Assembly: GCA_903834625.1 (NCBI GenBank)
Contig: CAILJQ010000101.1
Location: forward strand, 1-51,330
Source of the DNA: an uncultured Bacteroidota bacterium
GTDB lineage: Bacteria; Bacteroidota; Bacteroidia; UKL13-3
Direction: 5' to 3'
Length of the DNA stretch: 51,330 nt
Under the pieces are notes generated by a model, which did not search any database, was not told where the DNA came from, and saw only the letters and a program-made list of their open reading frames with translations. Below, piece by piece: positions 41,798 to 50,290 of the stretch (positions within the stretch are counted from its first letter, which is position 1; each line of letters opens with the position of its first letter). Made by a program: the position numbers and the translations under genes.

Positions 41798-43804
41798 TTA
41801 TATATGATACTTAATGCCAATAAAACCAGTTCTTCCCATACCTGTAGCAGCAGCGCTGCTGCCTCCAGAATGTGGGTTGCTGCTAATACTTGCATTCACA
41901 TTAATTACATTCAAAATATTTTTTACCCCAACAGTTACAGATAATTTCTTATTCAAAAACTCTTTCCCCGCTGTTAAGTCCAATAATACAAAAGGATCAA
42001 TAAAATTTAAACTCACATTGTCATTTAAATAATCAAATTGGTATATCTGTAACCTGCCATTTGCCTTACAAAACACATTGAAAGTGGTACCAATATTTTT
42101 TACTGTATAACTTCCATTTACTCTGTACTCGTGACTAAAGTAAAACGATTCTGTCATTTGATATCCATCAATTTCATTTTTCCTGCCAGTATAAGAATAT
42201 CCAAATGTAATAGAATAGGGAATGGTTCTGTATTCTGTGGAGATTGAAATCCCCTTGCTTGAGTAACTATTGATATTCACATATTGGTAGGAAACAGTAT
42301 TACCAGAACCTGTTCTTGCCAATTCAATAAGTCCATTTATTTTGTTGTAAAAAAGGTTCGGTTCGAACCTAAAAACCCTACTTTCTAGCTTATAGGTATA
42401 TGTTAATCCAATTTGTATGTTATTGGATGTTTCGGAACTAAGATTTGGATTACCTTTTAAATTATGACTGGCATCTACAAACTGAAGGTATAATTCTTTT
42501 AAAGATGGGGCTCTAAATCCTCTGGCGTAAGAGGCCCTCATAACGGTTGATTCTGATAAGTCGTATTTCAAATGAATAGAAGGAACAAATGGAGCACTAA
42601 ACTTTGAATGGTAAATTGCCCTAAATGCTGGTCGAACGAATAACCTTTTAATAGGCTTTAATTCTGCGCTAGCAAATACATTGTAATCAGCCATGTATTG
42701 TCTCTCGCCTTCAATTCGCTCGCCAATAGCCAACTCTTGATTCACTTCATAACCCATTTGGTAGTTCATCTTTTTGGAGAAGGCAACATTGGCATAAGTG
42801 CCTCTGCTCATCAATTGATGGAAGCGGCTGCTATCATTTTCAGATGTAGACGGAACTATTTGTTCTGTTTGTTGAACCAAATCTTTGTAATAGGTATTAA
42901 ACCTTCTTTCATAAAAATTGTAAGAAGCCAATACATTCATGTTACGTTTCCCATCATGCTTTTTTTCGAAAAAGAATGAACTTGAAAATCTATTGGTATA
43001 ATAATATCTATCCAAAGCTGTTGCTTGGGTCCAATCAATAGTTGGCTCACCTTTATCTGTAACTTTTTCTTGGAAATATTGATTTGTCCAGCGTAAACTT
43101 CCGTTGTTAATAAACTTACTTAAACTTAACTCGGCATTATACTGGGTGCGGGGCTTCCAAAGCTTCATTCTACTATTTGGATCTTCACTAAACCCTTTGA
43201 AAAAATTCCTGCCAAATGATGCTTGCGCGCCATATTTTGCTTTAGAATAATTTGCGGTCACATCATAATTATACTGACCAATAGATTCAGCATAACTTCC
43301 AAATCTGAAATTCTTTTTTTCTGCTTGCTGCTTTTTTGTGATAATATTAATTACCCCACCTAAAGCATCAGTACCATAGTTCACGCTCATAGGACCTTCA
43401 ACAAACTCAATCCTTTCAACATTGGCAAGGTTAATTTGAGAAAGATCTATACTACCGTTTTCCCTGCCTACTACAGGCACACCATCAACTAAAATTTTGA
43501 TGTTATTTCCACCAATCCCTTGTAATTGAATTCCACTACCCAAAATGGGGTCTTGAATAATTCGAATATTCAGTTCATTGGTTAAAACATGTTGTAAAGT
43601 AAAGGCGCCCTGTTGCTCAATTCTTTTGGCATCAATCACCTTTACTTTTTGAACCGATTTGCTTAAACTATTTACTTCGTACTGACCAGTAACTACCAAT
43701 TCATCCAAATCTAAATTCCTTTCTTTCACTTGAGCGCTCGCAATAACCCCACTTAAGAGCATGCTGCCAAGTAAAAAAAGAGATATGGATAATTTGGTCC
43801 TCAA
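41798..43804 (-). CDS. TonB-dependent receptor
   Basis: 668 residues. A signal peptide (about 1-25) and the TonB-box-like region DELVVTGQYEV are followed by the plug domain (about 45-155, with ILVDGVPV and VERIEFVEGPMSVNYGTDALGG) and a 22-strand barrel ending in GFIGIKYHI. It probably imports haem or iron chelates, because it lies between two genes for HmuY-like proteins. It starts five bases after the T9SS HmuY-like gene. Confidence 0.93.
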   Translation of the reverse strand: MRTKLSISLFLLGSMLLSGVIASAQVKERNLDLDELVVTGQYEVNSLSKSVQKVKVIDAKRIEQQGAFTLQHVLTNELNIRIIQDPILGSGIQLQGIGGNNIKILVDGVPVVGRENGSIDLSQINLANVERIEFVEGPMSVNYGTDALGGVINIITKKQQAEKKNFRFGSYAESIGQYNYDVTANYSKAKYGAQASFGRNFFKGFSEDPNSRMKLWKPRTQYNAELSLSKFINNGSLRWTNQYFQEKVTDKGEPTIDWTQATALDRYYYTNRFSSSFFFEKKHDGKRNMNVLASYNFYERRFNTYYKDLVQQTEQIVPSTSENDSSRFHQLMSRGTYANVAFSKKMNYQMGYEVNQELAIGERIEGERQYMADYNVFASAELKPIKRLFVRPAFRAIYHSKFSAPFVPSIHLKYDLSESTVMRASYARGFRAPSLKELYLQFVDASHNLKGNPNLSSETSNNIQIGLTYTYKLESRVFRFEPNLFYNKINGLIELARTGSGNTVSYQYVNINSYSSKGISISTEYRTIPYSITFGYSYTGRKNEIDGYQMTESFYFSHEYRVNGSYTVKNIGTTFNVFCKANGRLQIYQFDYLNDNVSLNFIDPFVLLDLTAGKEFLNKKLSVTVGVKNILNVINVNASISSNPHSGGSSAAATGMGRTGFIGIKYHI

Positions 43805-43809
43805 AGCTA

Positions 43810-45117
43810 TTAATCGATTATGATCTTAGAACTTAGCACACCTTTGTCAGACAATACTTGCACGAAGTATATTCCTGGCTTTACACCAGTCATGTCTCTA
43901 TCAACAGTTAAGTCCTCACCTACATTGCTCATCTGAACTTCGTCAACTAATTTTCCATTGATATCTAGAATGCGCATGGTTGCTTCTTTAATTCCATAAA
44001 CATTAGCAAACGAAACTGCTATTTTTCCATTGCTTGGGTTAGGAAATACGCGTATAAAGCCATTCTCCTTTGCTATATTATCTATACCAGTTAATATTTC
44101 ATGAAAGGTAGTATTGAAGGTTATGTATTGTAATTGCTGACTGGCAAAATAACCTGTGAAGTACAATCTGTAATATTTGTTCTGACCAGATTTAACAACA
44201 TATGCCAAAGAATCTCTTACTGGCCAAACACCTGGTGTAGTGGTGATTACTTTCCAATCCCAACCAATCTCAGAAATAGATGATTTAAACCTGAGCGAAG
44301 AATCTGGTGTGAATACTCGAGCATCAGCTCCAACATATTCAGCAGATTGATGAGCTGGGTTATGGAAAACGCCCATCACAGGATACATGAGTGTTTGACC
44401 AAACATGGTCACCAAAGATTTGTACCTTGTAAATAAAAGGTCCCATGACCCAACAGGCGGCTCTCTATCTATTACTCTCTTATCTATCAGGTTTACGTAG
44501 GCAAACAATTTATTGGAAAAATCAGATTTGCGGATAGTCATTGTGGTACTATCAGAATTATTCATGTTAGCAAAGGTGAACACCCATTGCGTATCGTAGG
44601 CAATCTTCTGAATCATTAACTTTTTCAACACTTTTGGTCCACCCGGGATAGGTGAAGATATAGCTACAACGTATATTCTTGAGCCAGTAACATCTTTGGT
44701 AGTCATATTATACTGACCCCAACCATAATCAAATGGGTTGCTCAAGTTATGATCTGCATTAAAAGCGCCTACATCCCAGCTGCTGTCACTATTTGACCCT
44801 TGAGGTAAGCTGCTCCAGGTAGTTGTGTCAAAGTTCGACCAAGTTGTTCCCATTGGCGCCATGTATAATTCAACACCTCTACCGTCATTAATTCTAATGG
44901 TTGCTGCTTGCATGGTTCTTAGAGGGGGCAATGCTTTTCTAACGGCAAAAGCTAGGTGCCAATTGTTGTTACGTACTGTGTCTTTAGTACCAGTATTAAA
45001 ATTATAATAAACATCTAGTACATTACCTGGAAGCATACTCAAGCTATCTGAGCGCTGTGCCTGAATGTTTCCAGTGAAGGTGAATAATAATAATGCTGTT
45101 AGTGCAATTAATCTCAT
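43810..45117 (-). CDS. HmuY-like domain protein with T9SS sorting signal
   Basis: 435 residues. A signal peptide (about 1-20) is followed by about 330 residues of HmuY-like sequence (NNWHLAFAVRKALPPL near 51, GSWDLLFTRYKSL near 223, YYRLYFTGYFASQQLQYITF near 321). The C-terminus from FIRVFPNPSNGKIAVSF onward is a type A T9SS sorting domain. It is therefore a secreted or surface haemophore candidate, in contrast to the lipid-anchored version later in the operon. It is the first gene of that operon. Confidence 0.75.
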   Translation of the reverse strand: MRLIALTALLLFTFTGNIQAQRSDSLSMLPGNVLDVYYNFNTGTKDTVRNNNWHLAFAVRKALPPLRTMQAATIRINDGRGVELYMAPMGTTWSNFDTTTWSSLPQGSNSDSSWDVGAFNADHNLSNPFDYGWGQYNMTTKDVTGSRIYVVAISSPIPGGPKVLKKLMIQKIAYDTQWVFTFANMNNSDSTTMTIRKSDFSNKLFAYVNLIDKRVIDREPPVGSWDLLFTRYKSLVTMFGQTLMYPVMGVFHNPAHQSAEYVGADARVFTPDSSLRFKSSISEIGWDWKVITTTPGVWPVRDSLAYVVKSGQNKYYRLYFTGYFASQQLQYITFNTTFHEILTGIDNIAKENGFIRVFPNPSNGKIAVSFANVYGIKEATMRILDINGKLVDEVQMSNVGEDLTVDRDMTGVKPGIYFVQVLSDKGVLSSKIIID

Positions 45118-45140
45118 TGTTTTGGTGAATTAGGGAGCAC

Positions 45141-45195
45141 AAAGAAAACCCTAAGTTTTCTTTATGCAGGCTGATAAAAATCAATGTCTTTGATT
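45141..45195. repeat. Two inverted repeats in the leader of the haem-uptake operon
   Basis: AAAGAAAAC (45141-45149) and GTTTTCTTT (45155-45163) form a perfect 9-bp repeat with a 5-base spacer, 24 bases upstream of the ATG at 45117. A second repeat, AATCAA (45179-45184) and TTGATT (45190-45195), also with a 5-base spacer, lies 35 bases away centre to centre. They may be binding sites of an iron- or haem-responsive regulator, or a leader hairpin; the sequence is not a Fur box. Confidence 0.4.
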
Positions 45196-45264
45196 ATGAC
45201 CAATTTTTGACAGCTTAAAAAATGTAATAAAATCAAGGGAATTGGGGTATAAGTCCCTTTTAAT

Positions 45265-45294
45265 TTGCGGGTTTGGCCTTTTTACCTACCTTTG
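45265..45294 (+). promoter_or_regulatory. Promoter of panD
   Basis: TTG at 45265-45267, a 19-base spacer and TACCTTTG at 45287-45294 match the Bacteroidota promoter exactly. The ATG at 45311 follows 16 bases later, supporting that start over the longer frame. Confidence 0.65.
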
Positions 45295-45310
45295 CACCGC
45301 AAAATTTACT

Positions 45311-45661
45311 ATGCAAATACAACTGTTAAAATCGAAAATACATCGTGTAAAGGTTACACAAACCGAATTGCATTATGTAGGAAGTATCACCATTGATGAA
45401 GATTTGATGGATGCGGCCAATATGATTGAAAATGAGAAAGTACAGGTAGTTAACATCAACAATGGAGAACGCCTTGAAACCTATGTCATCAAAGGAGAAA
45501 GAGGCTCTGGCATGATCTGCTTAAACGGTCCGGCTGCCAGAAAAGCTGCCACAGGCGACCATGTAATCATTATTTCCTATTGTGCAATGGAATTTGAGGA
45601 GGCAAAAAAATATAAGCCAATTGCCATTTACCCTGATAATAACAATAAATTAACGCACTAA
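45311..45661 (+). CDS. panD: Aspartate 1-decarboxylase
   Basis: 116 residues from the ATG at 45311; the frame is open further upstream, but those residues would be within the promoter. HYVGSITID contains the G24-S25 self-cleavage site that forms the pyruvoyl group, and [18 protein letters not shown] and YCAMEFEEA are family motifs. The enzyme makes beta-alanine from aspartate for pantothenate and coenzyme A synthesis. It starts the operon that goes on with a flippase-like gene and rfaE2. Confidence 0.96.
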   Translation: MQIQLLKSKIHRVKVTQTELHYVGSITIDEDLMDAANMIENEKVQVVNINNGERLETYVIKGERGSGMICLNGPAARKAATGDHVIIISYCAMEFEEAKKYKPIAIYPDNNNKLTH

Positions 45662-45665
45662 CACC

Positions 45666-46652
45666 TTGAAAAAAAACCTTCAATATTTCATCATCACCAT
45701 TGTTGGTGGAATATTCCTTTTTTTGGTTTTTAGAAACACAAATTGGGCTGAATTATTTGATAAAATGAGCTATGCTAATCCCTATTGGTTGGCATTGGGC
45801 GTTTTTATTTCATTGATAAGTCATTGGATTAGAGCCTATCGAGCAACTTTGCTCTATGAAGCCATGCACTATACAGTAAGTACTAAAAACAGCTTCTATG
45901 CGGTAATCATTGGTTATATGATGAATTACCTTATTCCAAGAGCTGGAGAAGTTTCTCGATGCGCAGCTATTAGCAAAACAGATAACCTACCCGTTGAAAA
46001 ATCTTTAGGATCGGTGGTAACTGAACGAATAGTTGACATGTTTTTACTGATTCTCATCTTAGGTATCATTTTCTTACTACAGTTTGATTTAATTGTTAAT
46101 TTCATCACCAAATTTACCTCTGGTAGTAACGCAGAAAATGGTGGGGGATTCCCTTATTTATGGGTTCTTTTGGCAATAGGCGTGCTTTCTATTGGCACTG
46201 TCTGGTTTTTTAAAGACAAGCTCATGAAATCACCCTTATTTCTGCGAATTTTTAGTTTGGTTCAAGGGTTTGGAGACGGACTTTTAAGTATAAGGAATAT
46301 TAAAAATCCTTTTCTATTTATTGTATTATCTGTGCTTATATGGCTAGGATATATCTTAATGATGTATGTATGCCTGTTTTCATTAGAGTCAACCTCCAAT
46401 CTATCATTTTCCGACTGTTTAACTGTATTTGCTTTAGGCACTGTTGGTGTTGTACTTCCAGCCCCAGGCGCTGGTGCTGGCACCTATCACTTTTTTGTGA
46501 TGCAATCACTTATGTTATACGGTGTGGGTAGGGAAGATGGCATTGCCTATGCTACCATGGTACACGGCATTCAAATGATTGTAATCCTCATTTTAGGAGC
46601 CATTGCTTCACTCATTGTAATGTCGAAACAAAAGAACAAAAACCTTGAATAA
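45666..46652 (+). CDS. Lysylphosphatidylglycerol synthase-type membrane protein (flippase-like domain)
   Basis: 328 residues with about eight membrane helices, of the UPF0104/LPG_synthase_TM family: RAYRATLLYEA near 55, IPRAGEVSRCAAI near 90 and LPAPGAGAGTYHF near 262. In MprF this domain flips aminoacyl-lipids; the stand-alone form found here has no synthase half, so its substrate is unknown. The start is TTG at 45666, four bases after the panD stop; no ATG is near. Confidence 0.85.
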   Translation: MKKNLQYFIITIVGGIFLFLVFRNTNWAELFDKMSYANPYWLALGVFISLISHWIRAYRATLLYEAMHYTVSTKNSFYAVIIGYMMNYLIPRAGEVSRCAAISKTDNLPVEKSLGSVVTERIVDMFLLILILGIIFLLQFDLIVNFITKFTSGSNAENGGGFPYLWVLLAIGVLSIGTVWFFKDKLMKSPLFLRIFSLVQGFGDGLLSIRNIKNPFLFIVLSVLIWLGYILMMYVCLFSLESTSNLSFSDCLTVFALGTVGVVLPAPGAGAGTYHFFVMQSLMLYGVGREDGIAYATMVHGIQMIVILILGAIASLIVMSKQKNKNLE

Positions 46653-47136
46653 ATATACCCAAATATCTAACAAAATTTACACACCTGATTTGCTTTCAGC
46701 TCAGTTAAAGGTTTGGAATGAGGAGGGGAAAAAAGTGGTATTTACCAACGGTTGTTTCGATATTCTTCATTTAGGGCATGTTGACTATTTGGCAAAGGCC
46801 GCCGATTTAGGAGACGTGTTGGTTTTAGGTTTAAATACGGATGCTTCTGTAAGTAAATTAAAAGGCCCACACAGACCCATACAAAATGAACAATCGAGGT
46901 TGAGAATTATGGCTTCTTTGGCTTTTGTTGATGCTGTAATTTTATTTAATGAACCCACTCCTTTTGAACTCATTCAATTGGTTCAGCCCGATGTATTGGT
47001 GAAAGGGAGTGATTATAAACCTGAAGATATAGTAGGATTTGATATTGTAACCCAAAAAGGTGGTTGTGTAAAAACAATAGATTTTATTCCGGGTTATTCA
47101 ACTAGTTCTATTGAGAAAAAAATAAAAAACGCTTAA
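46645..47136 (+). CDS. rfaE2: D-glycero-beta-D-manno-heptose 1-phosphate adenylyltransferase
   Basis: 163 residues. The cytidylyltransferase fold shows FTNGCFDILHLGHVDYL (HxGH motif near 42-45), a GLNTDASVSKLKGP segment and the C-terminal YSTSSIEKKI. It is the stand-alone C-terminal half of HldE and makes ADP-heptose for lipopolysaccharide core. The start is TTG at 46645, overlapping the upstream stop by eight bases, so it is translationally coupled. The kinase half is not in this window. Confidence 0.92.
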   Translation: MNKYTQISNKIYTPDLLSAQLKVWNEEGKKVVFTNGCFDILHLGHVDYLAKAADLGDVLVLGLNTDASVSKLKGPHRPIQNEQSRLRIMASLAFVDAVILFNEPTPFELIQLVQPDVLVKGSDYKPEDIVGFDIVTQKGGCVKTIDFIPGYSTSSIEKKIKNA

Positions 47137-47158
47137 ACAAAATCTAAATGAGTATCAT

Positions 47159-47188
47159 TTGATAATGTAATGGCATATTCTATATTCG
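47159..47188 (+). promoter_or_regulatory. Promoter of the acyl-CoA dehydrogenase gene
   Basis: TTG at 47159-47161, a 19-base spacer and TATATTCG at 47181-47188 match the Bacteroidota pattern. The upstream ATG at 47170 lies inside this promoter, which favours the ATG at 47209 as the start. Confidence 0.65.
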
Positions 47189-47208
47189 CTAAACCAAAAA
47201 GAAAGTAT

Positions 47209-48348
47209 ATGAACTTTGAATTTACTGAAGAACACTTAAATGTGCAGCAAGCGGCACGTGATTTTGCCCAAACAGAACTATTACCCGGAGTAATTGAAAG
47301 GGATAACGAACAAAAATTCCCCTATGAACAAATCAAAAAATTAGGAGAATTGGGCTTTTTGGGTATCATGGTTGATCCTAAATATGGTGGTTCAGGAATG
47401 GATACCATTTCTTATGTTTTGGCCATGGAAGAGCTTTCAAAGGTTGACGCCTCTGCCTCTGTAGTTGTTTCAGTAAATAACTCGCTGGTTTGTTGGGGTC
47501 TTGAAACCTATGGAAATGAAGAGCAAAAACAAAAATATTTAGTGCCTTTGGCAAGTGGTCAAGTGCATGGCGCGTTTTTGCTTTCTGAACCAGAGGCAGG
47601 TAGCGACGCAACTTCGCAACGCACAACAGCTGAAGATAAGGGCGACCATTATTTATTAAATGGTACCAAAAATTGGATTACCAATGGAGGTACTGGAACC
47701 TACTATTTGGTAATTGCTCAAACACACGTTGAAAAAGGACACAAAGGAATTAACGCTTTTATCGTTGAAAAAAATTGGCCAGGTGTTACCGTAGGAAAAA
47801 AAGAAGATAAAATGGGTATTCGTGGAAGCGATACACACTCTATTATGTTCCAAGATGTAAAGGTACCTAAAGAAAACCGCATTGGAGAAGATGGCTTCGG
47901 GTTCAAATTCGCTATGAAAGTTTTGGCTGGAGGAAGAATTGGTATTGCCGCTCAAGCCTTAGGTATTGCAAGTGGAGCCTATGAATTGTCTCTCAAATAT
48001 TCAAAAGAAAGAAAAGCATTTGGCAAGGAAATCATGCACCACCAAGCCATACAGTTTAAGTTAGCTGATATGGCTACTCAAATTGAAGCTGCTCGTTTAT
48101 TAATTCTAAAAGCAGCTGCCCTTAAAGATGAAGGAAAAGAATATGGTTTAGCAAGTTCTATGGCCAAAGTTTTTGCTTCTGAAACAGCTATGTGGGTAAG
48201 TACAGAAGCCGTTCAAATACATGGTGGTTATGGTTATGTTAAAGAATACCACGTAGAAAGACTGATGAGAGATGCCAAAATCACCCAAATTTATGAGGGA
48301 ACAAGTGAAGTAAATCGTATTGTTATTTCAAGAGAAATATTGAGATAA
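47209..48348 (+). CDS. Acyl-CoA dehydrogenase
   Basis: 379 residues from the ATG at 47209, a usual length. The N-terminal helical domain, the middle FAD domain (LSEPEAGSDATSQRTTAEDKGDHYLLNG, given in part; WITNGG) and the C-terminal helical domain are complete. The catalytic Glu is in IYEGTSEVNRIVISREI. It oxidises short- or medium-chain acyl-CoA, as in fatty-acid or branched-chain amino-acid breakdown; substrate not clear. A strong terminator follows. Confidence 0.94.
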   Translation: MNFEFTEEHLNVQQAARDFAQTELLPGVIERDNEQKFPYEQIKKLGELGFLGIMVDPKYGGSGMDTISYVLAMEELSKVDASASVVVSVNNSLVCWGLETYGNEEQKQKYLVPLASGQVHGAFLLSEPEAGSDATSQRTTAEDKGDHYLLNGTKNWITNGGTGTYYLVIAQTHVEKGHKGINAFIVEKNWPGVTVGKKEDKMGIRGSDTHSIMFQDVKVPKENRIGEDGFGFKFAMKVLAGGRIGIAAQALGIASGAYELSLKYSKERKAFGKEIMHHQAIQFKLADMATQIEAARLLILKAAALKDEGKEYGLASSMAKVFASETAMWVSTEAVQIHGGYGYVKEYHVERLMRDAKITQIYEGTSEVNRIVISREILR

Positions 48349-48364
48349 TTGAGAAAATATCAAT

Positions 48365-48393
48365 AAAAAAAGCCCGCTAGACGGGCTTTTTTT
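48365..48393. terminator. Bidirectional terminator between acyl-CoA dehydrogenase and phosphatase genes
   Basis: AAAAAAAGCCCG (48365-48376) pairs with CGGGCTTTTTTT (48382-48393) around a 5-base loop, a perfect 12-bp stem with T-runs on both strands. The last T-run contains the stop codon of the phosphatase gene (48392-48394). It serves both converging genes. Confidence 0.9.
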
Positions 48394-49006
48394 ATGCCTG
48401 CAAATGAGCAACATCTGCATGCTTAAATACTTCAACGGTACCTTCTTCAAAGTTGAGTAAATACAAGCAAAGATTGCTGTGCTCAAATTTCTCCATATCA
48501 CTTAAAGGCAAATCAAGTAAGGTACACAAAAAACTCTTCATGGCCCTACCGTGCATAGAGATTAAAATACAGTCATCATTTCTACCCTTTAGATATTGGA
48601 TAAAGGATTTTTGCCTCATCTGCAATTCAAACGCACTCTCCCCACCTTCAATTTTTGCATGGTAGTTTCCTTCTTTCCAAGCATTAACCACACTCCAATA
48701 TTGAGCTCTTTCTTGCTCAGATTGAGGCTTTCCTTCAAAAACACCCCAAGAAATTTCATTTAATGCCTCGGTGGCTTGATAGGCATAACCTGCCTCAATA
48801 AAGGGAAGTACTGATTGTTGGGTGCGAATGAGTGCAGAGGTATATATTTTATTGAACTTAATCCCTTTATAATAATCATAAAACTTTTGGGCCTGTTTCA
48901 TTCCAAGCTCATTCAAGGGCATATCTATCCCACTCCCTTGCACAATGCCTAACCTGTTATAATCTGTTTCGCCATGCCTGATGATATAAACCAACTTTGT
49001 CTTCAT
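48392..49006 (-). CDS. Histidine phosphatase family protein (phosphoglycerate mutase-like)
   Basis: 204 residues from the ATG at 49006; the frame goes on 22 codons upstream but the family starts at KLVYIIRHGETDYN, so the longer form is rejected. The phospho-His loop RHGETDYN holds H12, SALIRTQQS follows, and SMHGRAMK has the second catalytic His. The substrate could be a phosphosugar or the alpha-ribazole phosphate; it cannot be told by sequence. Its stop is inside the terminator T-run. Confidence 0.88.
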   Translation of the reverse strand: MKTKLVYIIRHGETDYNRLGIVQGSGIDMPLNELGMKQAQKFYDYYKGIKFNKIYTSALIRTQQSVLPFIEAGYAYQATEALNEISWGVFEGKPQSEQERAQYWSVVNAWKEGNYHAKIEGGESAFELQMRQKSFIQYLKGRNDDCILISMHGRAMKSFLCTLLDLPLSDMEKFEHSNLCLYLLNFEEGTVEVFKHADVAHLQA

Positions 49007-49080
49007 TAACCGCAAATTAAATAGAATTAACTTGACATTATGGAATGGGGTGATGTATATTGCTTGAAACACTTTAGCTT

Positions 49081-50223
49081 ATGAAATCTGGACAACTACT
49101 TTTTACCTCAGAAAAAGGCTGGCAGGAATTAACTTCTAACATTCCTAGCATCCAACCTAACTTGATTTTATTATTTGGCGCCACAAACCTCATTAAATCT
49201 AATATCCACACAGATATATTAAAAACCAACTATCCAAAAGCCATTTTGGTTGGATGCAGTTCTTCAGGAGAAATTGCAGGAACGCATGTGCATGACGACA
49301 CCCTTGTTGCCACCTTGGTTGAATTTGAATCAACCAGGATAAAATATGTTTACCAAACCATTGAAGACCCAAGCGATAGTTATGATGCCGGAAAGAAATT
49401 GGTATCACAGTTAATTGACCCAGAATTAAAACACGTATTTGTAATTAGTGAAGGATTGCAAATTAATGGGTCGGAACTGGTAAGAGGTTTAAGAGATGTG
49501 TTACCTGCTCAAATAGCCGCAACTGGCGGATTAGCTGGCGATGGTGCCTTGTTTTCTGAAACATTTATCTTGAATGAGAAGGGAAATTCTCAATCAAAAA
49601 TGGTTTCAGCCATTGGCTTCTATGGAAACAATCTACAAATTTCGTACAGTAGTTTAGGCGGTTGGGATAGTTTTGGGGTAGAAAGATTGGTTACCAAATC
49701 AACAGGAAACGTGCTGTTTGAATTAGATGGAGTTCCTGCTTTGCAATTGTATAAATCCTTTTTAGGAGATTATGCCAAAGATCTTCCAGCTTCAGGCTTG
49801 CTATTCCCTTTAAACTTAAGAGCTGAAAGAAACAGTGAGCCAGTGGTAAGAACTATTTTAGCAGTTGACGAAGAAAATCAATCTCTTACTTTCGCTGGTG
49901 ATATTCCAGAAGGCAGTTATGTGAGACTGATGAAAGCCAACTTCGACCGATTAATTGAAGGTGCCATTGGAGCTGCAAAAGGCACCTTATCAAAAAATAA
50001 TAAAGATCCAGAACTTGCTATTCTCATTAGCTGCGTTGGCAGAAAATTGGTTTTAAAACAATTGATTGAAGAAGAGGTTGAGGGTGTAAAAGAAGTATTA
50101 GGTACACAAGCTTTGTTATGCGGCTTTTATTCTTATGGAGAAATTTCACCCTTTGTGGCAGAAGCCAAATGTGAATTACACAATCAAACCATGACTATCA
50201 CCACTTTTAGCGAAACTGTGTAA
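49081..50223 (+). CDS. FIST domain sensor protein
   Basis: 380 residues with a FIST N domain (about 25-215; LVGCSSSGEIAGTHVHDDT near 57, GGLAGDGALFSETFILNEKG near 150) and a FIST C domain (about 225-365, with PLNLRAERNSEPVVRTILAVD and ISCVGRKLVL). It has no membrane helix. FIST domains bind small ligands, possibly amino acids, and are coupled to signalling proteins. The next gene is a PAS/GAF signalling protein, so they probably form one sensing unit. Confidence 0.9.
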   Translation: MKSGQLLFTSEKGWQELTSNIPSIQPNLILLFGATNLIKSNIHTDILKTNYPKAILVGCSSSGEIAGTHVHDDTLVATLVEFESTRIKYVYQTIEDPSDSYDAGKKLVSQLIDPELKHVFVISEGLQINGSELVRGLRDVLPAQIAATGGLAGDGALFSETFILNEKGNSQSKMVSAIGFYGNNLQISYSSLGGWDSFGVERLVTKSTGNVLFELDGVPALQLYKSFLGDYAKDLPASGLLFPLNLRAERNSEPVVRTILAVDEENQSLTFAGDIPEGSYVRLMKANFDRLIEGAIGAAKGTLSKNNKDPELAILISCVGRKLVLKQLIEEEVEGVKEVLGTQALLCGFYSYGEISPFVAEAKCELHNQTMTITTFSETV

Positions 50224-50290
50224 ATACAATGGAATTGGTTAAACTTGAATACTGTTTCAGAATATCTATTACTAATATAAAAAGCCTTTC

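Noticed and set aside
42698-42979. Open frame of 93 codons on the + strand within the TonB receptor gene
   Set aside because: It is antisense to a well-defined beta-barrel and shows no family likeness or start signal.
45242-45310. N-terminal extension of panD by 23 codons
   Set aside because: The sequence contains the promoter, and PanD starts directly before the [11 protein letters not shown] motif.
47170-47208. N-terminal extension of the acyl-CoA dehydrogenase by 13 codons
   Set aside because: The ATG at 47170 falls between the -33 and -7 elements of a good promoter.
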